Positions 43,529 to 53,383 are shown, counted from the stretch's first letter. The stretch is DNA of 64,000 nucleotides from an uncultured Lachnospiraceae bacterium (GCA_910578345.1 CAJTRA010000007.1:79136-143135), one strand, 5' to 3'. Translations and numbers: made by a program. The notes: generated by a model from the letters alone, not told the origin.

Positions 43529-45214
43529 TCAGAGAACCGCCGCAAATCCATCCGCAAGATCTTCTCCCAAAAGCTTAAGCTCCTTCTTCACAGGCGCCGA
43601 CGGAAAGTCTTCATATCCTACCTGATCCCCGCTTACCGGATAATAAAAGGTAATTCCCTCTATCACATAAGACGCTGTCTCATAATTCTCATATTCTTTC
43701 TGCACAAGCCAATAACGGTTCTCATAGGACGCCGTGATCTGCCTGCCAAGCGCCAGGCTCTTGTAACATAGCAAAACCAGCCCTACCGTCAGACCGCACA
43801 CTCTGACAACGCCGCGCCATCTTCCTTCTCCCTTCTGTCCGCCCCCATCCAGAATCCGGTCATATAACGATCCAAAGACCACTGCCGGCATCAAGTACAC
43901 ATAGACGCACCCATAGCGGATCAGCGGAGAGGTACACAGCCAGAACCCAAAAGATCCCGCCACAGTCATCTGTACTAACAGCATGTCCCATCGTCTTCTC
44001 CAAAGTCCCACGGTCATTCCCGCCGCATATAGGATCAAGACTCCCACCGCCGCCACTGCCGCAAGCGTAAACAGCTTATCACTGCCTGCCAGAGCGCCAA
44101 ACCAGTCCGGCAGCCATTCTTTCATGGGAAGCTCATATTGGGTCACATCCGTATAGCCCCGTCCCCAGACCTGAATCTCTCTCGCATCATAGTCCGCCAG
44201 TCCCTTCGGTATTTTCCACGGTACTTGAAACAGATCGATCTGTGTGAACGGGTAGACCAGCCACCCCGACAACAGCACGTTTCGGATAAAAAAAGGCGCC
44301 GCCGTCAGACTTCCCAGCGTAAGGTACAGTCCCGTCTCTTTCCAGCGTCTGCCTTTGACCAGAGCAAAGGCCGGATGCAGGACCAGCAGCAGGATCAATG
44401 CTGCCGACAGTTTCACGGTCATCAAAAATACGCCCAACACACAGAGCATGGCATAGGGAAAGACTTCCTCCACGCTCTCTTCCAACAGTTCCAGCCAACG
44501 GATCACAACATAAAAAGCAAGCAGCACCATAAAATAATCCGAAGCTGGTGAGATCATCTCATCAAAAATGTTGACCAGATAATAAATCCCCATCAACCGT
44601 GCAAAATCGCTGGTCCGAAGTCTGCCCGCACGCAGTGCATCTGTTATCTCCATACAAGTTCCGGCCAGAAGAAACGCCAGCCATCCGGCCGCACAGTGAA
44701 AAGACTGTCCGCCCCAAAATGCCATACTATACAGCGCTGACAAAGCAAAGGAAGCACTGTTATAAGCCAGTCTGCAGTGAAGATTTCCAAGTCCCTTCAC
44801 AGCCCCATATTCCTCAATCCATCTGATACTCTGCGCATGGTAAAGTCCAGTATCATAATGCAGGATCCCCCTGGAAGTGCCATAGGCAAACAGGAGAAAG
44901 AGAGCGAACAGGAGAAACCGTTTTTCTTTGCGATCGCTCCCTGTTTCCTGAAGCATATGGCCCAGTGCATGCCGGCTGTGCCACGCAATACCTGCACAGA
45001 CTGCCAGCAGAAGCACATTTGCCATAAGCCCGACGCGCCCGAACAGACTGAAGATCTGTGCATACACCGTAACCGCTGCCAGTCCGCACAGCAGATAAGT
45101 GTTCTTATGCCTGATCCGATATGGAATATACCGGAGCAGAATCTGCAACAGGCCATAACCCACAAGAAAAGTGGTCAGAAAGATATAAAGCCATATTCCT
45201 ACTACCGACAGCAT
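43529..45214 (-). CDS. LIC_10190-like polytopic membrane protein
   Basis: Membrane protein of 561 residues with more than ten hydrophobic segments. It matches, from memory, the LIC_10190 family: an aromatic acidic loop ILHYDTGLYHAQSIRWIEEY, then GLGNLHCRLAYNSASFALSA. No enzymatic motif is defined for the family; GT-C-like or polymerase-like activity is possible because it sits in EPS operons. Its first bases overlap the 3' end of gmd by 13. Ribosome site weak (AAGAGA). Confidence 0.7.
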   Translation of the reverse strand: MLSVVGIWLYIFLTTFLVGYGLLQILLRYIPYRIRHKNTYLLCGLAAVTVYAQIFSLFGRVGLMANVLLLAVCAGIAWHSRHALGHMLQETGSDRKEKRFLLFALFLLFAYGTSRGILHYDTGLYHAQSIRWIEEYGAVKGLGNLHCRLAYNSASFALSALYSMAFWGGQSFHCAAGWLAFLLAGTCMEITDALRAGRLRTSDFARLMGIYYLVNIFDEMISPASDYFMVLLAFYVVIRWLELLEESVEEVFPYAMLCVLGVFLMTVKLSAALILLLVLHPAFALVKGRRWKETGLYLTLGSLTAAPFFIRNVLLSGWLVYPFTQIDLFQVPWKIPKGLADYDAREIQVWGRGYTDVTQYELPMKEWLPDWFGALAGSDKLFTLAAVAAVGVLILYAAGMTVGLWRRRWDMLLVQMTVAGSFGFWLCTSPLIRYGCVYVYLMPAVVFGSLYDRILDGGGQKGEGRWRGVVRVCGLTVGLVLLCYKSLALGRQITASYENRYWLVQKEYENYETASYVIEGITFYYPVSGDQVGYEDFPSAPVKKELKLLGEDLADGFAAVL

Positions 45215-46290
45215 AAACCGATCTCTTTCCCATGCTGCCTGTATTCCTCGCAGCTCATCCCTGCGATCTCTTTCAGATCAGCATCCATCATCATGGCAAC
45301 CAGCTTTTTGAAATCTACGTCACGCTGCCAGCCCAGCTCCCTCTCAGCTTTCTCGCAGTTACCCCAGAGAAATTCCACCTCTGCCGGCCGGTAGAATTCG
45401 GGATTCACATCCACAAGCAGTCTGCCCGTCTCTGCGTCATACCCTTTCTCATTGACCCCGGCACCTTCCCACCGGATCGTAATGCCGAGTTCGCCAAAAG
45501 CCTCTTCCACAAATTCGCGGACTGTGTGCGTTTCATTCGTCGCCAGCACATAATCGTCCGCCTTGTCCTGCTGCAGCATCAGCCACATGCCCTTCACATA
45601 GTCGCCCGCAAAGCCCCAGTCACGCTTAGCATTCATATTCCCCAGCGACAGCTTCTCCTGTCTGCCCGCGATGATATTGGCGATCGCAAGCGTGATCTTC
45701 CTGGTGACAAAGTTCTCTCCCCGTCTCGGAGATTCGTGATTAAAAAGAATTCCGTTGCAGGCATACATGTGATAGGATTCTCTGTAGTTCACCGTGATCC
45801 AGTAAGAATACAGTTTAGCCGCACCGTAAGGACTCTTCGGGTAAAAGGGCGTCTTCTCACTCTGCGGTGCAGTCTCCGGAATGCCGCCGAACAGTTCTGA
45901 CGTTGATGCCTGATAGAACCTGCACGTACCGCCGTTTACCCTGATCGCCTCCAACAGTTTCAGGGTACTCACACCCGTCGCCTCAGCCGTGTATTCCGGC
46001 ACATCGAATGAGATTCCTACATGAGACTGCGCTGCAAGATTATAGACCTCTGTCGGACGAATCTCTGCGATCAGCCGCATCAGATTACTGGAATCCGTCG
46101 TATCTGCAAAATGCAGGAAAAATTTTACCTTATGATAATCAGACTGGATCAGGTGGTCGATCCTTGCCGTATTGGAAATACTGTGCCTGCGGATCAGACC
46201 ATGTACCTCATACCCTTTCTCCAACAAAAACTCCGCCAGATAAGAACCATCCTGACCGGTAATACCCGTGATCAACGCTACTTTCTGCAT
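45202..46290 (-). CDS. gmd: GDP-mannose 4,6-dehydratase
   Basis: SDR-family enzyme of 362 residues producing GDP-4-keto-6-deoxymannose. The N-terminal ALITGITGQDGSYLAEFLLE is diagnostic, as are RRHSISNTARIDHL, SELFGGIPETAPQSE and the catalytic YGAAKLYSYW. FVTRKITLAIANIIAGRQEK is the usual following region. It is the first enzyme of GDP-fucose synthesis and pairs with fcl two genes downstream. AAAGGAAATTATAGT precedes the ATG. Confidence 0.96.
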   Translation of the reverse strand: MQKVALITGITGQDGSYLAEFLLEKGYEVHGLIRRHSISNTARIDHLIQSDYHKVKFFLHFADTTDSSNLMRLIAEIRPTEVYNLAAQSHVGISFDVPEYTAEATGVSTLKLLEAIRVNGGTCRFYQASTSELFGGIPETAPQSEKTPFYPKSPYGAAKLYSYWITVNYRESYHMYACNGILFNHESPRRGENFVTRKITLAIANIIAGRQEKLSLGNMNAKRDWGFAGDYVKGMWLMLQQDKADDYVLATNETHTVREFVEEAFGELGITIRWEGAGVNEKGYDAETGRLLVDVNPEFYRPAEVEFLWGNCEKAERELGWQRDVDFKKLVAMMMDADLKEIAGMSCEEYRQHGKEIGLCCR

Positions 46291-46337
46291 ACTATAATTT
46301 CCTTTCTTTTCTCCTGTTTCTCTATTATAATTATCTG

Positions 46338-47174
46338 TTACTGCATATATTCCGCGATCGCATCATGCCAATCGGCAAACATAAAATCTGTCGTCATTTT
46401 GAACATATAATTCTCCAGAATCGAATACGCGGGACGTTGCGCCGCCGCACCATATTCCTCAGAAGTGATCGCTTCGACAATGGTATTCTTACCCGCCAGC
46501 CGGAAGATCTCCTCCGTAAACTGCGCCCAACTGCAGTCTCCCTCACAAGTTCCATGGAATAATCCATAGTTTTCTGTGGGGAGCAGATATGCAATCGCTT
46601 TCGCCAGCTCTCCTGCACTGGTGGGAGAACCTACCTGGTCCATCACCACCCTGACTTTATCATGCGTCTCTGACAGACGCAGCATCGTCTTGACAAAGTT
46701 CTTGCCGTCGCCATACAGCCAGGCAGTACGGATGATATAGTGTCTGTTGCTAAACTCCTTAACGAAATTTTCTCCTGCAAGCTTCGTCCTGCCGTAAGCT
46801 CCCTGCGGCCCGGTCGGATCGGTCTCACGATAGGGTCTTGTCCCATTTCCGTCAAAAACATAATCTGTAGAGACATGCATCATCTTAGCGCCTGTCTCCG
46901 TGGCTGCAATGCTCAGATTCCTCGGCCCTACAGCATTGATTCGGAAAGCGAGATCTTCTTCCTTCTCACATGCATCGACTGCCGTATAAGCGGCACAGTT
47001 GATGATCGCATAAGGCTTCACATCACGCACAAACTCCATGACTTTATCTATGCTGGTAATATCCAGTTCCTCCACATCCGTGTTGATCAATTCATACTCT
47101 CCACTACCCGCATACTGCAGATTAATGGCACGCCCCAATTGACCATTGGCGCCTGTCACTATCACTTTCTTCAT
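46338..47174 (-). CDS. rfbD: dTDP-4-dehydrorhamnose reductase
   Basis: SDR-like enzyme of 278 residues that performs the last step of dTDP-L-rhamnose synthesis. It has GANGQLGRAINLQY, the CAAYTAVDACEKEEDLAFRI segment, HVSTDYVFDGNGTRPYRE and YGRTKLAGE, all typical of RmlD. The other rml genes (rfbA, rfbB, rfbC) are absent from this window and must lie elsewhere if the pathway works. It is the first gene of the EPS run. GGAGG with TAGGAG precedes the ATG. Confidence 0.93.
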   Translation of the reverse strand: MKKVIVTGANGQLGRAINLQYAGSGEYELINTDVEELDITSIDKVMEFVRDVKPYAIINCAAYTAVDACEKEEDLAFRINAVGPRNLSIAATETGAKMMHVSTDYVFDGNGTRPYRETDPTGPQGAYGRTKLAGENFVKEFSNRHYIIRTAWLYGDGKNFVKTMLRLSETHDKVRVVMDQVGSPTSAGELAKAIAYLLPTENYGLFHGTCEGDCSWAQFTEEIFRLAGKNTIVEAITSEEYGAAAQRPAYSILENYMFKMTTDFMFADWHDAIAEYMQ

Positions 47175-47296
47175 CCCGTTCTCCTACCTCCGTGTTCCTT
47201 TCCTCTTAGGCTCCGACGTATTTTCCCTGCGAGCCAAACGTCTTGCAGCATTACGATCCATGCTGTGATAACGCTCTGATCTTTTATTATAGTATT

Positions 47297-47325
47297 ATCA
47301 TACAACCTACTGCCAAATTATGCAA
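47297..47325 (-). promoter_or_regulatory. Promoter of the EPS locus (rfbD)
   Basis: -35 TTGCAT (47325-47320), 17 bp, -10 TATGAT (47302-47297). A second TATAAT (47291-47286) could serve with TTGGCA at 19 bp. The leader to rfbD is about 120 bases. The remaining bases of the roughly 340-base divergent gap hold only the lipoprotein promoter and A/T-rich sequence. Confidence 0.55.
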
Positions 47326-47441
47326 ACAGAATCCCTGCAAAGAAGTTTTTACGGCCAAACGGTCAGTTTTTCACCAGACATACTCACAAACTTTTTCTAA
47401 GAAGCCTGTAACATTTTGTGGATTTTTTCAATTTATTTCTA

Positions 47442-47470
47442 GTGACGCAGACTTTTGCTTATGATATACT
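47442..47470 (+). promoter_or_regulatory. Promoter of the DUF3048 lipoprotein gene
   Basis: GTGACG (47442-47447), 17 bp, TATACT (47465-47470), about 50 bases before the start codon. Confidence 0.5.
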
Positions 47471-47518
47471 AGGAACAGTTGGGTTATTCCCGAAATAGAA
47501 AGAAAGAGAGGATTAGAA

Positions 47519-48673
47519 ATGAAAAGATTACAAGTACTTTTTCTTGTAGCCTTATCTTCTACTCTTCTATTATTTGGTTGTGGAAAAGAAGAAACCGCAG
47601 AACCTGCCGTCGAACAAGTTATCGATGACATCGACGAACCAGAAGTTGTAGAAGAGACAGAGGAGACAGAGGAACCCGAAGAAGAGACCGACGAGGATGT
47701 CCCGCCAGAGGATGGTATGGTCCGCAGCCGGATCACGAATGAATGGGTAACGGAAGAAGTCAACAATACAAGGCCCATCACCGTCATGATCCCGAACACG
47801 AAGACAGCGGCACAGTATGGCCTCTCTAATGCAGATGTCCTGTATGAATGCAACGTGGAGGGCAGCATCACCCGTCTCATGGCATTATTCCAGGATTGGA
47901 GTGATTATGACAGGATCGGTAATGTGAGAAGCTGCCGTGATTATTATGTTTACTGGTCTTTTGAATGGGATTCCTTCTACATACACTTCGGTGGTCCTTT
48001 CTATATAGACGAGGTAATCAATCGTGGTGATACGGACGACATTGACGGATTATCCAGCAGCAATTTCTGGCGTGCGAACGATGCCAATAACGCCACTGAC
48101 AACGCTTATGTAGACACCGAAGGCATTCTGGCTGACATTGACAAGCTGGGATACGACCTGCATTACCGTGACGGCTATGCCGATGAGAATCATTACAGAT
48201 TCGCTCCATTCAATGAGCCGAATACATTAGAGCAGTACAGTGACGCCATAACTGCTAACAAGGTGGATCTGTCGCCTACTTACCCTGTGACCAACTGTTA
48301 CTTCGTCTATAACGAAGAGACTGGCATGTATGACAGATTCCAACACTTGTCCGGTTCCAGTGATGGCCCTCACATAGATAAAGCTAACGGCAAGCAGTTA
48401 TCCTTCAAGAATCTTCTGATCCAGAATACTTATTATGAGGTACGTGACCAGAAAGGTTATCTCGCATTCCAATGTATCGACAACACGAGGGATGGATGGT
48501 TCTTTACCAACGGCAAGGGAATTCATGTTAACTGGGAGAAGACTTCCGATTACGGCGCGACAAGATACTATGACGATGACGGTAACGAGATTGCACTTAA
48601 CACCGGTAAGACCATGGTATGTATTGTCGAAGACGGCGATTCCTTCCTGGTAGACGACCAGAAAATCGACTAG
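47519..48673 (+). CDS. DUF3048 lipoprotein (YerB-like)
   Basis: Secreted lipoprotein of 384 residues. The N-terminus has a signal peptide ending in a lipobox (LLLFGC), placing the mature protein on the outer face of the membrane. An acidic low-complexity linker (about 24-63, mainly Glu, Pro, Val, Thr and Asp) follows. The DUF3048 domain is recognisable from RPITVMIPNTKTAAQYGLSN, then VEGSITRLMALFQDW and IGNVRSCRDYYV. The family resembles Bacillus YerB; function unknown. The C-terminal half has YLAFQCIDNTRDGWFFTNGK. Its own promoter and a hairpin terminator make it a single unit. Confidence 0.9.
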   Translation: MKRLQVLFLVALSSTLLLFGCGKEETAEPAVEQVIDDIDEPEVVEETEETEEPEEETDEDVPPEDGMVRSRITNEWVTEEVNNTRPITVMIPNTKTAAQYGLSNADVLYECNVEGSITRLMALFQDWSDYDRIGNVRSCRDYYVYWSFEWDSFYIHFGGPFYIDEVINRGDTDDIDGLSSSNFWRANDANNATDNAYVDTEGILADIDKLGYDLHYRDGYADENHYRFAPFNEPNTLEQYSDAITANKVDLSPTYPVTNCYFVYNEETGMYDRFQHLSGSSDGPHIDKANGKQLSFKNLLIQNTYYEVRDQKGYLAFQCIDNTRDGWFFTNGKGIHVNWEKTSDYGATRYYDDDGNEIALNTGKTMVCIVEDGDSFLVDDQKID

Positions 48674-48701
48674 ATCACAGTTTATCTGACCAGATACAAA
48701 T

Positions 48702-48736
48702 AAGCTCCCCGCAGGATCCTGTCCCGTGAGGAGCTT
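48702..48736. terminator. Bidirectional hairpin between DUF3048 and GH125 genes
   Basis: AAGCTCC (48702-48708) and GGAGCTT (48730-48736) pair perfectly, with GTTTAT on the plus side and ATTTGT on the minus side. The loop contains a further CAGGATCCTG palindrome. Position between convergent genes supports a shared terminator. Confidence 0.6.
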
Positions 48737-48749
48737 GTTTATGCCTGTC

Positions 48750-50024
48750 TTAAAAGAATTTCTCTTCCATCAGCTTATCCAGAAGTTCCGCGAACAGGGT
48801 ATTCGCCCACGCAAACCACGATCTTGTATATTCTTCCGGCAAAGACGGGTCAAAAGACTCATGCATATAATTTGTCCCCGCATGTGTCTTTGACAGCAGG
48901 TCCAGGCATCCGAGAATCTCCTCCCGGTCGACAGAAGTCAAGGCCTGCATAACGATACCGATGTGCCATACATATCCCTGCGGCGTATGCGGACTTCCCA
49001 TCCCCTTCGCAATGCTCCCCTCAAAATAATAAGGATTATCTGCGGAGAGAAGAAAACGGCGGGTATTCTGATAGAGCGGATCATCTTTCCCGCAATACCC
49101 AAGATACGGCATAGCTAAAAGGCTTGGGGAATTGGCGTCATCCATCAGTTTATAGTTGCCAAAACCATCTGTCTCGTAGGCATATATCGTTCCATATTTG
49201 GGGTGATCCACCATACCATAATCCTGAATGCCATCCTGGATCTCTTCTGCCAGTTCACCACATCTTTGCGCAAGATCCTCTTCTTTATAGCATTCCCGGC
49301 AGATTTCCTGTGCATACCGAAGCGCGCACACCGCCATCATATTGGCCGGAATCAGATAGCCGAAGCTACAGCAGTCGTCGGAAGGCCTGAAGCCTGACCA
49401 AGTCATGCCCGTTACATTTACCGGACGTCCTAAGCCCTTACCCGGAAGCGTATCTGTCTTCACGCAATCATAACGTCTGAAATAATATGGCGATCTGGCA
49501 TGATCCTGCTCCACCGTAAAGGTATCAACGATTGCCTGGATCATGTCATAGTATTCTTTCGTAAAGATCCGGTCAATTCCTGTGGTCTTCCAATACACAT
49601 AGCCCAGATAGAGAGGTGCACATAAAGAATCCACCTCATATTTGCGCTCCCATACATGATCGTTCAAAATAGTATCATCCTGATGCCCAACGCCGCTCGC
49701 ACTCTCATTAAAAGCATTGGCATAAGGGTCGATGCAGACAAATTCTGCCTGTTTCGCAATCACGCCTTCCAGGATCTTCTGTAATTCAGGATCTTCTTTC
49801 GCAAATTTCACATAAGGTTTCACCTGTGCTGCGGAATCACGCAGCCACATGGCCGGAATATCTCCGGTGATGACAAAATAAGAACCGTCTTCCAACTGCT
49901 TTACCGTGGTTTCCATCGTATTTAGAAAACATTGTGAGGCAAGCGGCGCAAGCCCCTCATAATGGGAACGGTAATATTCCTCAAGCATCGCCGCCCTTTT
50001 TTTCAAACTCTCCGGTATTTTCAT
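48750..50024 (-). CDS. GH125 exo-alpha-1,6-mannosidase
   Basis: Metal-independent exo-alpha-1,6-mannosidase of 424 residues. Conserved landmarks are GDIPAMWLRDSAAQVKPYVK, NAFNESASGVGHQDDT, WERKYEVDSLCAPLYL and GMTWSGFRPSDDC. No signal peptide is present, so the substrate would be imported mannooligosaccharides. It follows the GH38 mannosidase in the same direction, forming a two-enzyme mannoside-degrading set. The start at MKIPESL was chosen because AAGGAAGG lies nine bases upstream; the ATG three codons earlier abuts that site. Confidence 0.93.
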   Translation of the reverse strand: MKIPESLKKRAAMLEEYYRSHYEGLAPLASQCFLNTMETTVKQLEDGSYFVITGDIPAMWLRDSAAQVKPYVKFAKEDPELQKILEGVIAKQAEFVCIDPYANAFNESASGVGHQDDTILNDHVWERKYEVDSLCAPLYLGYVYWKTTGIDRIFTKEYYDMIQAIVDTFTVEQDHARSPYYFRRYDCVKTDTLPGKGLGRPVNVTGMTWSGFRPSDDCCSFGYLIPANMMAVCALRYAQEICRECYKEEDLAQRCGELAEEIQDGIQDYGMVDHPKYGTIYAYETDGFGNYKLMDDANSPSLLAMPYLGYCGKDDPLYQNTRRFLLSADNPYYFEGSIAKGMGSPHTPQGYVWHIGIVMQALTSVDREEILGCLDLLSKTHAGTNYMHESFDPSLPEEYTRSWFAWANTLFAELLDKLMEEKFF

Positions 50025-50142
50025 AGCAACCATCCTTCCTTTCTCTCAGTCTGCTATCCCCTGTCTCTCTGGTTCCGGATCCTGCCGGCAATCTCTTTGG
50101 CTTCCTGGTTACGGAATCCGGCCTATTCCAGAAAGCAGCTTC

Positions 50143-53100
50143 TTATTTCTGCACTCTGACTGTCTTAACTTCAAATGCTCTAAACGGCAGGCTGATCTTG
50201 CCATCTTCCACGGGCAGTTCCTCCCTGACATTCTCCAGCATATCGCACAGATAAGCTTTACCCGCTGCAAAATGCAGATTCACCTCTGTCTGGACTGCTG
50301 CCTTTTTGGCCTCATACAGACGCAGAATCACATCGCCGCTTCCATCTTCCGCAGGTTTCATCGTATCCAGGATCACGTTCTCCTTGTCAATCGATACTGC
50401 GCTGAACGTTTCTACAAGTCCCGGTGTCACTGCAGGTTTTACATTCAGTTCATATCCCTGTCTGACCACATCGCAATCTGCAAAACTGCCTTCCCATGCA
50501 GTAAATGCATAAGTGAAGGAGTGCACTTCGTTATCCGCACGCATCTGAGGCGTCGCCGCTGCACGAAGCAGTGTCAGCTCCAGCACATTGTCATTCATGC
50601 TGATCCCATATTTACAGTCATTGAGCACCGCCGCCCCGTGTGCACCGTCGCAGAGTGCACTGTACTTATGGTTACATACCTCAAATCTGTCCTTATCGTA
50701 TAATCTGGAACGATGAGCAGGCCGCTCCACATAGCCGAACTGCATCTCGTTGATACCATTTTCTGTGTACACATCCACCGGAAAGGCAACCTTTAACAGC
50801 CGATGAAGTTCTTTCCAATCTACCTCCGTATCAAACTCAACTCTCCTGCTGTCTGCTGCCAGACGGATATATTGTACGAAACTGGATTCGCTGATCTTAC
50901 CGCTTACCTTGAGCCCACCTTCTAAACCGTCCCCGATCACCTCAACAGAAATATCTCTGAGCGCTTCCACTTCCTGTTCTATATAATTGGAATCAATATC
51001 CCATGCATCAAAGAGACGGGGAACATCCTTGTACAGATGGAACCGGTTCATCGGCTCTGCTGCAAACTCTCTGCCGGACTCATTTAGCACAAAGGAAACA
51101 AGTTCTCCCTTATGGCTCACTACTGCCTTAACCTGACTGTTTTGCAGCAAGTAACCGTCTTTAACTTCTTCTACAGACACCAAAGCCGCCTGATTGTCTG
51201 ACTTCTCCGCCGGAAGCAGAGAAACCGCACCGCAGGAAGGAAGAGAGACAAGCGCCTTGACCTGGCCTTCTGCTGTCTGGATCGGAACTGCTTCTCCCGC
51301 AGGAGTCTGCGCACCCCTTGCAAACGTATCAGGCAGTTCTACCAACGCCTTTCTTGCAAAGCTGAGTGAGTTCCATACTGTCACAGCGTCCTGTGCCGTC
51401 TGATCAGCCAATGCTGCAAGAGCCTGTGCCTGCATATCCTGTGCGCCATCTATAATACCCTGATGCGCCTTCCTTGCCTCTTCATAAACCCGGCCGATGC
51501 TGGAGCCGGGAAGAATGTCATGGAACTGGTGTAAAAGAAGCTGTTTCCAGAGTGCATCTGCTCTGCCCAAGTCATACGCAAATCCGTGATCCATGGCAAG
51601 GCAGCTCCACAGTTCCATTTCACGTAGGGCAAGTTCACTGCGGCGGTTATTCTTCTTCACCGCTGCCTGGGAAGTATAGGTTCCTCTGTGGGCGCTGAAA
51701 TACAATTCTCCTACATAAGTGTTAACCGGACCGCCCTTCTCCTCCATATCCTCGAAGAATTCCATAGGTCCTGCCATCTTGACTTTGACGCTTCCCTCCA
51801 GATCTTCCTGACGTTTCGCGTACTCCACATAGTCCCTTGCAGGACCGCCGCCGCCGTCTCCATACCCATAAGGCAACAGGAATGCATCCAAATCCTGCAG
51901 CTGTGTCCGGTTCTTCCAGACACGGTTTGCTTCCACCGGATCCGTGTGATACGTATAGCTGGTAGGTAAGAAGGAAACCACCTGTGAACCGTCCATCCCT
52001 TGCCAGGTAAAATAATGGTACGGGAACTGGTCTCCTTCATTATAGGACCAGAAGATTTTCTGGGTTACCAGATAGTCCACGCCACATCCCTTCAAAATCT
52101 GTGGCAGAGCCGCAGTATAACCAAACGTATCCGGCAGCCACAATACTCTGCTGTCTACGTCGAATTCTTCTTTATAATAACGTTTGCCGTGCACCAACTG
52201 CCGGATCAGTGCCTCGCCGCTGGCCATATTGGTATCCGGTTCCACCCACATAGCGCCATCTGCAATCCATTGTCCGCCTTTGATCGCTTCCTTAATTCTT
52301 GCAAACAGTTCCGGGTAATGTTCCTTACACATCTCATACGATGCCGGCTGACTCTGAATAAACTTATACTCCGGATATTCCTCGATCAGACGCAGCTGCG
52401 CTGCAAAAGTTCTCTCCGTCTTACGGTACGTCTCTGCCATCGGCCAGAGCCATGCCAGATCCAGGTGCGCGTTACCAATCGCATAAAATACCGGCGCGCT
52501 GGAACCATTCTTCGCTTCCATCACAGGGCGCAGCACCTTTCTTGCTTCCTGATAGGAACGGATCCTCCCTTCCATGGGCTGTTCAAAATCTACGATCAGT
52601 GTAAACTGCTCCAATGCCCTGGCAATCTTCGCCGCGCGAAGAGAAGTCTCATCCAATGTGCTCAAAAGTCTGTGTAATGTATCCACATCCATATAGAGCT
52701 GGTAGGCATCCTCATTCCAGATTCCATAGGTACATTTGCCTAACACTCTTCTCTTACCTTCCACCGCAGGATCCTCATAAGCGCCTGGCAGCACCGGGCC
52801 TGTGGCGCATCCGCCGCCTGCCGCATCCGGAAAATAATGTCCGGCGTAGGTTTCCATCAACAAGTCAAAATGCTCGCCGCCCTCTGCACAGAAGCTGAGC
52901 ACATTATCCTCCACATAGTGATGCGGTTCATCTACCCAGGAGGCGCGGTAAGTGCCGAAAGATTTCCCGTTAACAAATAAAGTGGACTCCCCGTCAGGCT
53001 TTAAGTCCATCACGATCCGTTTTCCCTTAGCCTGTTCGGGTAATGTTATGCTGCCCTTAAACCAGCAGTATTCCCAGATCTTTCCCCAGGTATACCCAGG

Positions 53101-53265
53101 ATCCACCGGCTCAAACGTCTGCTTTAACGCATCCTCAGGCGTTAAATACTCCATCGTCCGGAATGCTTCCCAGGTAATCTCCCCCAACGGCTCGTAGAAA
53201 TCATCTTTCAGAGTCCGCATCCAATGAGCAACTCTGTCCTTCCATTCTGAATGCATCAGTTTCAT
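50143..53265 (-). CDS. GH38 alpha-mannosidase
   Basis: Zinc-dependent retaining alpha-mannosidase of 1040 residues. NAHLDLAWLWPMAE supplies zinc ligands (His 267, Asp 269), and LWLPDTFGY carries the catalytic nucleophile (Asp at about 379). The N-terminal 250 residues form the beta-domain typical of the bacterial form, and a long C-terminal beta region follows. No signal peptide, so cytoplasmic. The start at MKLMHSEW follows GGAGAAAG; a longer frame of 25 more codons would cover the dyad-containing leader. Likely controlled by the divergent GntR-type regulator. Confidence 0.95.
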   Translation of the reverse strand: MKLMHSEWKDRVAHWMRTLKDDFYEPLGEITWEAFRTMEYLTPEDALKQTFEPVDPGYTWGKIWEYCWFKGSITLPEQAKGKRIVMDLKPDGESTLFVNGKSFGTYRASWVDEPHHYVEDNVLSFCAEGGEHFDLLMETYAGHYFPDAAGGGCATGPVLPGAYEDPAVEGKRRVLGKCTYGIWNEDAYQLYMDVDTLHRLLSTLDETSLRAAKIARALEQFTLIVDFEQPMEGRIRSYQEARKVLRPVMEAKNGSSAPVFYAIGNAHLDLAWLWPMAETYRKTERTFAAQLRLIEEYPEYKFIQSQPASYEMCKEHYPELFARIKEAIKGGQWIADGAMWVEPDTNMASGEALIRQLVHGKRYYKEEFDVDSRVLWLPDTFGYTAALPQILKGCGVDYLVTQKIFWSYNEGDQFPYHYFTWQGMDGSQVVSFLPTSYTYHTDPVEANRVWKNRTQLQDLDAFLLPYGYGDGGGGPARDYVEYAKRQEDLEGSVKVKMAGPMEFFEDMEEKGGPVNTYVGELYFSAHRGTYTSQAAVKKNNRRSELALREMELWSCLAMDHGFAYDLGRADALWKQLLLHQFHDILPGSSIGRVYEEARKAHQGIIDGAQDMQAQALAALADQTAQDAVTVWNSLSFARKALVELPDTFARGAQTPAGEAVPIQTAEGQVKALVSLPSCGAVSLLPAEKSDNQAALVSVEEVKDGYLLQNSQVKAVVSHKGELVSFVLNESGREFAAEPMNRFHLYKDVPRLFDAWDIDSNYIEQEVEALRDISVEVIGDGLEGGLKVSGKISESSFVQYIRLAADSRRVEFDTEVDWKELHRLLKVAFPVDVYTENGINEMQFGYVERPAHRSRLYDKDRFEVCNHKYSALCDGAHGAAVLNDCKYGISMNDNVLELTLLRAAATPQMRADNEVHSFTYAFTAWEGSFADCDVVRQGYELNVKPAVTPGLVETFSAVSIDKENVILDTMKPAEDGSGDVILRLYEAKKAAVQTEVNLHFAAGKAYLCDMLENVREELPVEDGKISLPFRAFEVKTVRVQK

Positions 53266-53327
53266 GTTTCTTTCTCCTTCTTCCATAATTTGCATATTCT
53301 GTCCAAAAGCAACAACCGCACCGATCC

Positions 53328-53367
53328 TATCCAATAACATAGCATCGTTTTGTCATGTCATTGGATA
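53328..53367. promoter_or_regulatory. Long dyad upstream of the GH38 gene
   Basis: TATCCAATAACAT (53328-53340) and ATGTCATTGGATA (53355-53367) are inverted copies matching at 12 of 13 positions, separated by 14 bases. The element lies 63-102 bases before the GH38 start and downstream of its putative promoter. It could be a regulator operator, or in RNA form a stable hairpin. The divergent GntR/LacI-type protein is the obvious candidate binder. Confidence 0.7.
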
Positions 53368-53383
53368 TATCTTATTAATTCCA

